Assembly (NCBI GenBank): GCA_020860575.1
Contig: JAJBUB010000124.1
Location: 1-39,792 of the forward strand
Length of the DNA stretch: 39,792 nt
Source of the DNA: Clostridiales bacterium
GTDB taxonomy: Bacteria > Bacillota > Clostridia > Oscillospirales > Oscillospiraceae
Direction of reading: 5' to 3'
Position numbers and translations under genes: made by a program. The notes below the pieces were generated by a model that was not told the DNA's origin, made no database searches, and saw nothing but the letters and a program-made list of their open reading frames with translations. This document shows positions 1 to 7,030 of the stretch, piece by piece (position 1 is the stretch's first letter; every line of letters starts with the position of its first letter).

Positions 1-120
1 TTGCTGGCCGTCCGGGTGGACAGCGCCACCCTGGACGGGAGCCGGGTGGCGCGGCAGCTGGTGGCACTGACCTCGGAGCCGTTCACCGGTGGGGCCTATC
101 AGGGGATCATTGGAATCTGA
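1..120 (+). CDS. spoIIGA: Sigma-E processing peptidase SpoIIGA, C-terminal end (partial)
   Basis: Only the last 39 codons are present, open from base 1 to a TGA at 118-120. The tail ends in FTGGAYQGIIGI, which is compatible with the end of the SpoIIGA protease domain, but the fragment is too short for motif-based proof. The assignment rests mainly on position: in endospore formers spoIIGA lies directly upstream of sigE, and here the stop is 18 bases before the sigE start. SpoIIGA is a membrane-bound aspartic-type protease at the sporulation septum that removes the pro-sequence of SigE after a SpoIIR signal from the forespore. The operon promoter lies outside the window. Confidence 0.75.
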   Translation: MLAVRVDSATLDGSRVARQLVALTSEPFTGGAYQGIIGI

Positions 121-138
121 GCATGGGAGGTAAGACAT

Positions 139-858
139 ATGACAGAACTGGGACAATGGCTGACGCTGGGCTGGCAGCGATTGGTGTGGGTACTCTGCCC
201 GACGGAGGGACTGCACTACATTGGCGGGAGCGATGTTCTGCCCCCGCCCTTAGACCGGGAGCAGGAGCGGGCACTGCTCCTGAAAGTCCGGGACGGAGAC
301 CAGCAGGCCCGCTCTACCCTCATTGAGCACAATCTGCGCCTGGTGGTCTATCTGGCCCGCCGGTTCGAGAATACGGGCATCAACCTGGAGGACCTGATCT
401 CTATCGGCACCATCGGTCTGGTCAAGGCGGTGAGTACCTTCAACACGGACAAGAACATCAAGCTGGCAACCTACGCCTCCCGGTGCATTGAGAACGAGAT
501 TCTTATGTACCTACGAAAAACCGCCAATCAGAAGGGAGAGATCTCCTTTGACGAACCGCTGAACACCGACTGGGACGGCAACGAGCTGCTTCTCTCCGAC
601 GTGCTGGGGACGGACAGCGACCTGGTCATCCGTCCCATGGAGGACGACGTGGACCGGCAGCTGCTGCGGCAGGCCCTGAGCAACCTGGGCGAGCGGGAGC
701 GCACCATCATCGATTGGCGCGTTGGCCCGGGCGGCCGCCGGACCTGCACCCAAAAAGCGGTAGCGGACCGGATGGGCATCTCCCAGTCCTACATCTCCCG
801 CCTGGAAAAGCGCATCATCGCCCGGCTGCGCAAGGATATTGTTCAAATGGAGGGATAG
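139..858 (+). CDS. sigE: RNA polymerase sporulation sigma factor SigE (pro-SigE)
   Basis: 239 residues, the normal length for pro-SigE. A pro-sequence of about 28 residues (hydrophobic, [13 protein letters not shown]...) precedes the conserved [14 protein letters not shown], around which SpoIIGA cleavage is expected. Region 2 is textbook ([17 protein letters not shown], then [15 protein letters not shown] and [17 protein letters not shown]), followed by [24 protein letters not shown]. Region 4.2 ends in [15 protein letters not shown]. The start is supported by GGAGG seven bases upstream. Odd: in region 4.1 residues 192-203 read [12 protein letters not shown] where relatives have roughly LRFGL plus an acidic stretch (see findings). 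Downstream is sigG; SigE directs early mother-cell gene expression. Confidence 0.97.
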   Translation: MTELGQWLTLGWQRLVWVLCPTEGLHYIGGSDVLPPPLDREQERALLLKVRDGDQQARSTLIEHNLRLVVYLARRFENTGINLEDLISIGTIGLVKAVSTFNTDKNIKLATYASRCIENEILMYLRKTANQKGEISFDEPLNTDWDGNELLLSDVLGTDSDLVIRPMEDDVDRQLLRQALSNLGERERTIIDWRVGPGGRRTCTQKAVADRMGISQSYISRLEKRIIARLRKDIVQMEG

Positions 859-913
859 ACGTCCTGGCTGCCCACATCTGACCGGAAGGGACGTTTCCCG
901 CCCATTCTCTCCC

Positions 914-943
914 GCATAGGAAAAACCTCCTCTGGAGATACTG
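914..943 (+). promoter_or_regulatory. SigF/SigG-type promoter for sigG
   Basis: GCATA at 914-918, a 15-base spacer, then GGAGATACTG at 934-943. This fits the forespore consensus (-35 GYATA-like, -10 GGnrAnAnTR) with correct spacing. Transcription would start near 950, leaving a leader of about 20 bases that keeps the RBS GGGAGG at 957-962. It matches the known dependence of sigG on SigF, with later autoregulation, in Bacillus. No expression evidence is available. Confidence 0.75.
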
Positions 944-967
944 AAAGCAGTATCACGGGAGGTTTTT
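921..967 (+). promoter_or_regulatory. Hairpin masking the sigG ribosome binding site in readthrough mRNA
   Basis: Outer stem AAAAACCTCC (921-930) pairs perfectly with GGAGGTTTTT (958-967), which contains the sigG Shine-Dalgarno. An inner stem GATACTG (937-943) pairs with CAGTATC (948-954), with four loop bases. Only mRNA coming from upstream (spoIIGA-sigE) contains the left arm; mRNA from the SigF-type promoter starts near 950 and cannot form it. It could also act as a weak terminator because the right arm ends in five T, but those T are paired inside the stem. Confidence 0.75.
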
Positions 968-970
968 CGT

Positions 971-1747
971 ATGAACGGCAAGGTAGAGATCTGCGGCGTG
1001 AATACGTCCAGGCTGAAGGTGTTAAAAAGTGAGGAGATGACCGAGCTGCTCCGTCGGGTCAAGCGGGGTGACCAGCAGGCCCGCCAGGAGATGATCGAGG
1101 GCAACCTGCGCCTGGTACTCTCCGTCATCCAGCGGTTTGCCGGGCGGGGGGAGAACATGGACGACCTGTTTCAGGTGGGCTGCATCGGTCTGGTCAAAGC
1201 GGTGGACCGGTTTGACTGCGAACAGTTCGAGGTGAAATTTTCCACCTACGGCGTCCCTCTGATCCTGGGGGAGGTGCGGCGGTTCCTCCGGGACTCCTCC
1301 GCCCTCCGGGTCAGCCGCTCCATGCGGGACATGGCCTATCGGGTGTTGCAGACCCGGGAGGAGTTCACCCGGGAGCATCAGCGGGAGCCGTCCCTGGACG
1401 AGATCGCCAAAATCCTGGAGCTGAAACGGGAGGACGTGGTCTTTGCCATGGACGCCATCTCTGACCCGGTGAGCCTGTATGAGCCGATCTACTCCGACGG
1501 CGGGGATACGGTGTGCGTCATGGACCAGGTGAAGGATGAGAAGAACAACGACGAGCATTGGCTGGAGCATCTGGCCCTCCGGGACGCCATGGAACGGCTT
1601 CCCGAGCGGGAGCGGCACATCCTGGAGCTGCGGTTCTACCAGGGCAAGACCCAGATGGAGGTCTCCGCCGAGGTGGGCATCTCCCAGGCCCAGGTCTCCC
1701 GGCTGGAGAAGAGCGCCATCGGGCAGATACGGAAAAATATTTCATAG
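971..1747 (+). CDS. sigG: RNA polymerase sporulation sigma factor SigG
   Basis: 258 residues, the expected size for SigG, which drives late forespore transcription after engulfment. The SigG-specific N-terminus KVEICGVNTSRLKVL is present. Region 2 includes NLRLVLSVIQRF and DDLFQVGCIGLVKAVDRF, followed by KFSTYGVPLILGEVRRFLRD; region 3 has EPSLDEIAKILEL. Region 4 has LPERERHILELRFYQGKTQMEV and ends in GISQAQVSRLEK. Start ATG at 971 follows GGGAGG (957-962). The gene can be read from the upstream spoIIG promoter or from its own SigF-type promoter at 914-943; the hairpin at 921-967 should discriminate between the two mRNAs. An intrinsic terminator follows immediately. Confidence 0.97.
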   Translation: MNGKVEICGVNTSRLKVLKSEEMTELLRRVKRGDQQARQEMIEGNLRLVLSVIQRFAGRGENMDDLFQVGCIGLVKAVDRFDCEQFEVKFSTYGVPLILGEVRRFLRDSSALRVSRSMRDMAYRVLQTREEFTREHQREPSLDEIAKILELKREDVVFAMDAISDPVSLYEPIYSDGGDTVCVMDQVKDEKNNDEHWLEHLALRDAMERLPERERHILELRFYQGKTQMEVSAEVGISQAQVSRLEKSAIGQIRKNIS

Positions 1748-1775
1748 CCCCCGGCGACCCGCCGGGGGGAATTTT
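1748..1775 (+). terminator. Intrinsic terminator after sigG
   Basis: CCCCCGGC (1748-1755) pairs perfectly with GCCGGGGG (1761-1768) around a five-base loop, followed by GAATTTT. It starts at the base after the sigG stop codon and separates the sporulation genes from hemZ. Confidence 0.85.
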
Positions 1776-1828
1776 GCGGAATCCCGGGAAATGTATGGGG
1801 TGAAGCCCTAGCATTTTTTCCCGTTCTG

Positions 1829-1837
1829 TGGTATGCT
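1829..1837 (+). promoter_or_regulatory. Possible extended -10 promoter for hemZ
   Basis: TGGTATGCT at 1829-1837 fits TGnTATnnT, about 44 bases before the hemZ start and after the sigG terminator. No convincing -35 element lies 16-18 bases upstream, so this is tentative. Confidence 0.35.
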
Positions 1838-1880
1838 GATTCCGTTATCACATTTCCCATGAGCAAGGACGGAACGGCAA

Positions 1881-3377
1881 ATGAAGCTAACTCTCAAGGG
1901 CCACAGCTACCGCTACGCTGTGGAGCAGATCATGCTGGTGCTTTTCCCGGACCAGCGGCCGGAGTATCCGGAGACGGAGCCGACAGGGGAGGGACCGTGG
2001 GCGGTCTCCGAGCTGTTGCAGTCGGACGGCACAGTCCGGTGCAATACCAGCATTTGCCTCACCGACAGAACGGTCTTCGGCACGGCACAGCTCCCAGAGG
2101 CGTCTCTGACCGGGGAGGCCCTGGTCCGTGACCGGCTGCTCCAGCGGCTCATCAAGCAGTCCTTCTATCTGGCGGCGGTACAGCTGCTGGACAAAAAGCC
2201 GGACTGGGGCGCCCTCACCGGTATTCGCCCCGCCAAGCTGGCCTCCAGGGCGCTGGAGGAGGGACTGAGCGAGGAGGAGACGGAGCAGCGATTTCTGCAA
2301 GAGTATTTTGTCTCCCCTCAGCGGACGAAGCTGGCGCTGGAGGCGGCCAAAGCTGGGAGGGAAATTCAGCAGTCCCTCCGCCCGGAGGAGCTGTCCCTCT
2401 ATGTGGGCATCCCGTTCTGCCCTACCCGCTGCGCTTACTGCTCCTTCGTCTCCGCCGATGTGCAGAAGGCGATGAAGCTGGTGGAGCCGTATCTGAACGC
2501 CCTGGACCGGGAGATCGACGCCGCCGCAGAGATACTCCCCAGGGCGGGGGCGGCGGTCCGCTCGGTCTACATCGGCGGCGGCACGCCCACCACCCTCTCT
2601 CCGGCCCAGCTGGACCGGCTGCTGGGACATATCCGCAGGGCCTTTGACCTCTCCCGTCTCTCCGAGTGGACGGTGGAGGCGGGGCGTCCGGACACCATCA
2701 CCGCCGAAAAGCTGGCCGTCCTCCGGCAGCACGGGGTAGACCGGGTGTCCGTCAATCCCCAGACCATGGAGGACGAGGTGCTCCAAGCCATGGGCCGGGA
2801 GCATACGGCGGCGGATATCCTCCGGGCCTATCGTCTGGCCCGGGACTCCGGGATACCGGCGGTGAATATGGACCTGATCGCCGGACTGCCCCGGGACACA
2901 GTGGAGGGTTTCCGTTACTCCCTGGACACCGTCATGGACCTGGAGCCGGAAAACATCACCGTCCATACCCTGGCCCTGAAGAAAGGCTCCCGGCTCATTC
3001 TGGAGCGTCAGGGCCTGCCCACCGGGGAGGAGACGGCCCAAATGCTGGACTATGCCTGGCCCCGGCTGGCGGAGGCGGGCTATCGGCCCTACTATCTCTA
3101 CCGGCAGAAATATATGTCCGGGGCGTTGGAAAACATCGGCTGGTGCAAGCCGGGGTATGAGGGGCTGTACAACGTCTGCATCATGGAGGAGCTGCACACC
3201 ATCCTCGCCCTGGGTGCAGGGGGCTCCACCAAGCTCACCGACCCGTCCACGGGAAAGATCGTGCGCATGACCAATCCCAAATATCCATATGAATATATTC
3301 AGCGCATCGAGCAGCTCTGCGGGGAGAAGGAGCAGATCGTCCCCTTTTATCAGTCGCTGCTCCACAGGGAGGGATAG
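1881..3377 (+). CDS. hemZ: Radical SAM protein HemZ (coproporphyrinogen III oxidase-like)
   Basis: 498 residues. The radical SAM cluster motif CxxxCxxC is C180-P-T-R-C184-A-Y-C187, preceded by LYVGIPF, the HemN/HemW/HemZ signature; GGGTPTTL, the glycine-rich SAM-binding motif, follows. The N-terminal domain of about 165 residues and the motif GIRPAKL are typical of HemZ rather than HemN or HemW. HemZ-type proteins are annotated as oxygen-independent coproporphyrinogen dehydrogenases, but members of this family often have unproven substrates and no other haem biosynthesis gene lies here. The next gene starts two bases after the stop, so the two are co-transcribed. The RBS (AAGGACGG) is modest. 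Confidence 0.88.
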   Translation: MKLTLKGHSYRYAVEQIMLVLFPDQRPEYPETEPTGEGPWAVSELLQSDGTVRCNTSICLTDRTVFGTAQLPEASLTGEALVRDRLLQRLIKQSFYLAAVQLLDKKPDWGALTGIRPAKLASRALEEGLSEEETEQRFLQEYFVSPQRTKLALEAAKAGREIQQSLRPEELSLYVGIPFCPTRCAYCSFVSADVQKAMKLVEPYLNALDREIDAAAEILPRAGAAVRSVYIGGGTPTTLSPAQLDRLLGHIRRAFDLSRLSEWTVEAGRPDTITAEKLAVLRQHGVDRVSVNPQTMEDEVLQAMGREHTAADILRAYRLARDSGIPAVNMDLIAGLPRDTVEGFRYSLDTVMDLEPENITVHTLALKKGSRLILERQGLPTGEETAQMLDYAWPRLAEAGYRPYYLYRQKYMSGALENIGWCKPGYEGLYNVCIMEELHTILALGAGGSTKLTDPSTGKIVRMTNPKYPYEYIQRIEQLCGEKEQIVPFYQSLLHREG

Positions 3378-3379
3378 CT

Positions 3380-4318
3380 ATGGCATATCTGCTCACCGAC
3401 ATCAACCGCAGGGCCTCCAGCGACCCGGCGGCGTTCCTGGCCGAGAGCGACCGGGACTATCAGCAGCACATCTGCCAGGCGGCGGAACAAATTCTGAACA
3501 ACCGAAAAAACAGCCCGGTGGTCCTGCTCTCCGGCCCCTCCGGTTCCGGAAAGACCACCACCGCCCTGAAAATCGAGGAGGAGCTGGAGCGCCGGGGAGT
3601 ACACACCCACGCCGTGGCCCTGGACAACTATTTTCAGACGCCTGACCGGGTGAACGGCCCCAAGACCCCGGAGGGAGATTATGACTATGAATCCCCCCGG
3701 TGTCTGGATATGGAGCTGCTGGACCGGCACTTCACCGCCCTGGAGCGGGGGGAGGAGATCGCCATCCCCACCTTTGACTTTACCCACCAGCCGCGGGCGG
3801 CGGGGGAGGCGACCCCTCTGCGGCTGGGAAAGGCCGAGCTCGCCGTCTTTGAGGGCATCCACGCTCTGAACGACGATTTGGCGGGCCGACACGAGAATGC
3901 CTTTAAGGTGTACATCTCCGCCCGCTCCAACGTGGTGCGGCTGGGCCGGGTGGTGTTCAAGGGCACCTGGATGCGGCTGACCCGCCGGACCGTCCGTGAC
4001 CTGAACTTCCGGGGCACCGGAGTAGGGGAGACCCTGGATATGTGGGACAACGTCCGCCGGGGAGAAAAGCAGTATATCTCCCCCTACAAGGGCCGGGCAG
4101 ACCTGATTTTCGACTCGTCCCTGCCCTATGAGGTGAACGTCATGGGCCGCTACGCCGAGCGGCTGTTCCGCTCCGTCCCGGAGGAAAACATCCGCCGCCG
4201 GGAGATTTTGGAGATGATCTGGGCCTTTGACCGCTTTGTCCCCATCTCCGCCGAGCTGGTGGCAAGGGACTCCCTCTTACGGGAGTTCATCGGCGGCGGG
4301 AGCTATGACCGGCATTGA
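3380..4318 (+). CDS. Uridine kinase-like nucleoside kinase (PRK/Udk family)
   Basis: 312 residues. Walker A is GPSGSGKTT at residues 52-60. The uridine-kinase substrate region follows (VALDNYFQTPDRVNGPKTPEGDYD), then IPTFDFT and VFEGIHALND, the family's Walker B-like segment. The C-terminal part RRTVRDLNFRGTG...ISPYKGRADLIFDSSLPYEV is the form usually called nucleoside kinase in Clostridia, where it may be fused to an N-terminal TGS domain; no TGS domain is present here. It likely phosphorylates a pyrimidine nucleoside or related substrate; the exact substrate cannot be told. It starts two bases after hemZ. Confidence 0.85.
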   Translation: MAYLLTDINRRASSDPAAFLAESDRDYQQHICQAAEQILNNRKNSPVVLLSGPSGSGKTTTALKIEEELERRGVHTHAVALDNYFQTPDRVNGPKTPEGDYDYESPRCLDMELLDRHFTALERGEEIAIPTFDFTHQPRAAGEATPLRLGKAELAVFEGIHALNDDLAGRHENAFKVYISARSNVVRLGRVVFKGTWMRLTRRTVRDLNFRGTGVGETLDMWDNVRRGEKQYISPYKGRADLIFDSSLPYEVNVMGRYAERLFRSVPEENIRRREILEMIWAFDRFVPISAELVARDSLLREFIGGGSYDRH

Positions 4319-4378
4319 CAAACCAACCAACCCCGCCCGGCGAGGCTGCCGGACGACAGAACAAAGGAGAGATTTCTT

Positions 4379-5221
4379 ATGGCAGAGAATTGTACACACG
4401 ATTGCTCCTCCTGCGGGGAGAGCTGCGGAGATCGCACCCAGCCCCAAAACCTCCGGGAGCCGCCTAACGCGGCCTCCAGCATCCGCCATGTGGTGGCGGT
4501 GGTCAGCGGCAAGGGCGGCGTGGGCAAGAGCCTGGTGACCGACAGCCTGGCCGTCTCCATGGCCCGCCTGGGCAAAAAGGTGGGCATCTTGGACGCCGAC
4601 ATCACCGGCCCCTCCGTCCCCAAGGCCTTCGGCCTCACCGGGCCGGTGCTGGCGGACGACATCGGCATGATTCCCCCGGTATCCGAGGGGGGCATTAAGG
4701 TCATGTCTCTGAACCTACTGACCAAGACGGAGACCGACCCGGTCATCTGGCGGGGCCCGGTCATCGCCGGCTGCGTGAAGCAGTTCTGGACGGACACCAA
4801 CTGGGGCGAGCTGGACTATCTGTTTGTGGATATGCCTCCCGGAACCGGCGACGTGCCACTGACCGTGTTCCAGTCTCTCCCGGTGGACGGCATCATCGTG
4901 GTCACCTCCCCCCAGGATCTGGTCTCCATGATCGTCACCAAGGCGGTGAAGATGGCCCAGATGATGAACATCCCCGTCCTGGGCATCATCGAGAATTTCA
5001 GCTATTTCCAGTGCCCCGACTGCGGCAAGCGCCACGCCATCTTCGGCGAGAGCAAGATCGCTCAGGTGGCGGCGGAGAACCGGGTCATCGTCCTGGCCCG
5101 CCTGCCCATCGACCCGGCCCTGGCCGCCGCCTGCGACACGGGGGCGGTGGAGTCCCTGGAGAAAAACTACCTGGAGCGCACCGCCGAGTTCCTGGACGGC
5201 CAGCTGAACGGGAAGTTTTAA
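4379..5221 (+). CDS. Mrp/NBP35 (ApbC) family P-loop ATPase, Fe-S carrier
   Basis: 280 residues. The deviant Walker A SGKGGVGKS spans residues 43-51, with LDADITGPSVPKAFG and DMPPGTGD as the other conserved MinD/Mrp motifs. The N-terminus has four cysteines spaced C5-x3-C9-x2-C12-x3-C16, and a second pair C212-P-D-C215 near the C-terminus is the bridging-cluster CxxC of the family. Such proteins bind and transfer Fe-S clusters in the cytosol, often as dimers. The start is well supported by AAGGAGAG eight to nine bases upstream. It could be the third gene of the hemZ operon (60-base gap, no terminator seen). Confidence 0.92.
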   Translation: MAENCTHDCSSCGESCGDRTQPQNLREPPNAASSIRHVVAVVSGKGGVGKSLVTDSLAVSMARLGKKVGILDADITGPSVPKAFGLTGPVLADDIGMIPPVSEGGIKVMSLNLLTKTETDPVIWRGPVIAGCVKQFWTDTNWGELDYLFVDMPPGTGDVPLTVFQSLPVDGIIVVTSPQDLVSMIVTKAVKMAQMMNIPVLGIIENFSYFQCPDCGKRHAIFGESKIAQVAAENRVIVLARLPIDPALAAACDTGAVESLEKNYLERTAEFLDGQLNGKF

Positions 5222-5237
5222 CAGGGGAGGGAAAGAC

Positions 5238-5492
5238 ATGAAAACAGTCACATTCCGCACGCAGCTGATTGCCGCTTTTGCAATCATGGTGATCGGCCAT
5301 TTTACCGCACATCTCCTTCAAAACGGTGCCTGTATCAACGGTGCGTATGTAATCATCGGCCTGCTGTTTCTTGTCAATCCTGTCTATCCTGACATAAACC
5401 ATATGGTGGAACCGCAAAAAGGGCGGCTCGGCGCAAGGATTGCCGGAATTATCATTGTTATTTTGGGGCTTGTTATCGAGAATGAGATGTAA
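5238..5492 (+). CDS. Small hydrophobic membrane protein, unknown function
   Basis: 84 residues, start supported by GGGGAGGG eight bases upstream. Three hydrophobic stretches are visible: about 9-28 (LIAAFAIMVIGHFTAHL), 33-50 (INGAYVIIGLLFLV) and 66-82 (ARIAGIIIVILGLVI). I do not recognise a family. Base composition drops sharply compared with mrp upstream and trmD downstream, so it may belong to a short acquired patch that also includes the monooxygenase at 5819. Its TAA stop is followed in the same frame by another 100 open codons (see the next entry). It follows mrp by 16 bases and could be transcribed with it. Confidence 0.6.
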   Translation: MKTVTFRTQLIAAFAIMVIGHFTAHLLQNGACINGAYVIIGLLFLVNPVYPDINHMVEPQKGRLGARIAGIIIVILGLVIENEM

Positions 5493-5818
5493 AAAAGCAA
5501 CCACTCCGGTTCGCATCCTGCCAACGGAATCACCCCAAAACCACCTGCCGCCTCTGCCCATCTGACATATACAGTCATCTGCGACAGGGGCGGCAGCTTT
5601 TCAACCGAGTATGAAGGTCGTCCCGGAAAAGTGGAAAACCGTTATTCGGTACCCCATCAAACGAGTGTAACGACCTCCGGTCTGTCGGGCAAGTATACAG
5701 ATACGAGGATGAGGTTTCAGTGGTATGATTTATTTGCAGAGAGACTTATAACTCCCGGTTTATACCATGAAAAAGAAGAAAAAGCAGATTTATGAATTAG
5801 GAAGGCAGATGGGATGAT
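5493..5818 (+). other. Gene-free AT-richer stretch with a start-less open frame (possible remnant)
   Basis: No confident gene. In the frame of the preceding 84-residue protein, the 100 codons from 5493 to a TGA at 5793-5795 are open and read KSNHSGSHPANG...TYTVICDRGGSFSTEYEG...FQWYDLFAERLITPG. There is no good start codon or RBS for it; the only in-frame ATG is near its end. It may be the tail of a decayed gene, a readthrough extension of the 84-residue protein, or chance. I see no repeat, terminator or RNA structure here. I do not recognise the sequence. Confidence 0.3.
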
Positions 5819-6145
5819 ATGAGTTTGACGGTGAATCTGTATTATACTGGTACAAATGGGAATGCCAGAAAATTTGCCGATGAGATGGAAAGCTCCGGTG
5901 TTGCCAGTGCTATCAGAGCGGAAAAAGGCAATCTGAGATATGACTATTTTATTCCAATGGCTGACCCTGAAACAGTTCTTCTCATTGACAGTTGGGAAAG
6001 CCAAGAGGCCCTTGATGTGCATCATGCATCACCAATGATGGAGCAGATAGCAACGCTCAGAGAAAAATATGATTTGCACATGAGCGTCGAAAGGTTTATA
6101 TCGTCTGACGATGATGACCGTGATAATAAGTGGATCAGAGAATAG
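5819..6145 (+). CDS. ABM-family (antibiotic biosynthesis monooxygenase-like) protein
   Basis: 108 residues, the normal size of the small dimeric ferredoxin-like ABM fold. Diagnostic segments are the N-terminal beta strand SLTVNLYYTGTNGNARKFA, the RAEKGNLRYDYFIPM...ETVLLIDSWESQEALDVHHASP core typical of YgiN/putative quinol monooxygenases, and the C-terminal MSVERFI strand. Members oxidise quinol-like or polyketide substrates without a cofactor, or have unknown roles; the substrate cannot be predicted. GC content is roughly 40 percent in its first 60 bases against well above 60 percent in flanking genes, suggesting later acquisition. The RBS is weak (GAAGG about 12 bases upstream). Confidence 0.82.
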   Translation: MSLTVNLYYTGTNGNARKFADEMESSGVASAIRAEKGNLRYDYFIPMADPETVLLIDSWESQEALDVHHASPMMEQIATLREKYDLHMSVERFISSDDDDRDNKWIRE

Positions 6146-6212
6146 GCGAGAAAGTCATGGTTTGACAATTTCCAGATGAATATTCTCAATTCTCCCCTCA
6201 TCGAAAGCCCGG

Positions 6213-6259
6213 AAAAAGCCACAGCCGTACCGCCCTCGCTCAGGGCAATACGGCTGTGG
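6213..6259 (-). terminator. Intrinsic terminator of the ylxM-ffh-trmD operon
   Basis: CCACAGCCGTA (6219-6229) pairs perfectly with TACGGCTGTGG (6249-6259), and an inner GCCCT/AGGGC stem sits in the loop. On the minus strand the stem is followed by CTTTTT. It begins just past the trmD stop. On the plus strand it is followed by TTCGTTTT, so it may also stop transcription arriving from the monooxygenase gene. Confidence 0.88.
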
Positions 6260-6265
6260 TTCGTT

Positions 6266-7030
6266 TTATGTTGTCTCGTCTGTCCCGTGCTCCTCCTGCT
6301 CCAGCTCTGCCAGGAGCTTTTTGTCCTGCTTGGAGGAGAGGTCGAGCTTTTCGTAGAGGTCAGGTCTCCGCTCCCGGGTGCGGAGGATGGACTGCTTGCG
6401 CCGCCACCTGGCGATGTTGGCGTGGTGGCCGCTGAGCAGGATGGGGGGGACGGCCCTGCCGTGCCACACCTCCGGCCGGGAGTACTGGGGGTACTCCAGC
6501 ATCCCCGCCCAGTGGCTCTCGTTCTCGTAGCACTCCGGGTCGGGGAGCACGCCGGGCACTAGGCGGCAGACAGCGTCCGCCACCGCCATAGCGGGAATTT
6601 CGCCGCCGGTGAGGACGAAGTCTCCCACAGACAGCTCCTCATCCACGCACTCCTCAATAAACCGCTCGTCGATGCCCTCATAGTGGCCGCAGACCAGGAT
6701 GAACCGGTCATACTCCGTACTCAGCCGCCGGGCGTCCGCCTGGCAGAAGGTCTTGCCGCAGGGGGAGAGAAAGATGGTGTGCAGCCGCTTTCCCGCCTCC
6801 TGGCAGATGTGCTCCCAGCAGCGGTAAAGGGGGTCCGCCTGCATGACGGCCCCCCGGCCACCGCCGTAGGGGTAGTCGTCCACCTGGTTCTGCTTGTTCA
6901 CCGTGTAGTCCCGAATCTGCCAGCAGTTGATGCGGATATAGTTCCGCTCCTGGGCCCGGCCCAGCACCGACTCACACAGCATATCCCCCACGCTTTCGGG
7001 GAACAGGGTCATAATGTCGATCTGAAACAT
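6266..7030 (-). CDS. trmD: tRNA (guanine-N1-)-methyltransferase TrmD
   Basis: 254 residues, normal length. It makes m1G37 in tRNAs reading CNN codons and so prevents +1 frameshifting. The N-terminus MFQIDIMTLFPESV, the segment DDYPYGGGRGAVMQ and the trefoil-knot SAM-binding region (LVCGHYEGIDERFIE, SVGDFVLTGGEIPAMAV) are all present, followed by ENESHWAGMLEYPQYSRPEVW. The ATG shares one base with the rimM stop (TGATG), so translation is coupled. In Bacillus the next gene would be rplS; here a terminator follows. Confidence 0.97.
   Translation of the reverse strand: MFQIDIMTLFPESVGDMLCESVLGRAQERNYIRINCWQIRDYTVNKQNQVDDYPYGGGRGAVMQADPLYRCWEHICQEAGKRLHTIFLSPCGKTFCQADARRLSTEYDRFILVCGHYEGIDERFIEECVDEELSVGDFVLTGGEIPAMAVADAVCRLVPGVLPDPECYENESHWAGMLEYPQYSRPEVWHGRAVPPILLSGHHANIARWRRKQSILRTRERRPDLYEKLDLSSKQDKKLLAELEQEEHGTDETT

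Noticed and set aside
921-967. sigE-sigG hairpin as a plain intrinsic terminator
   Set aside because: The T run is inside the stem rather than after it, and the stem contains the sigG Shine-Dalgarno, so RBS masking explains it better; partial termination cannot be excluded.
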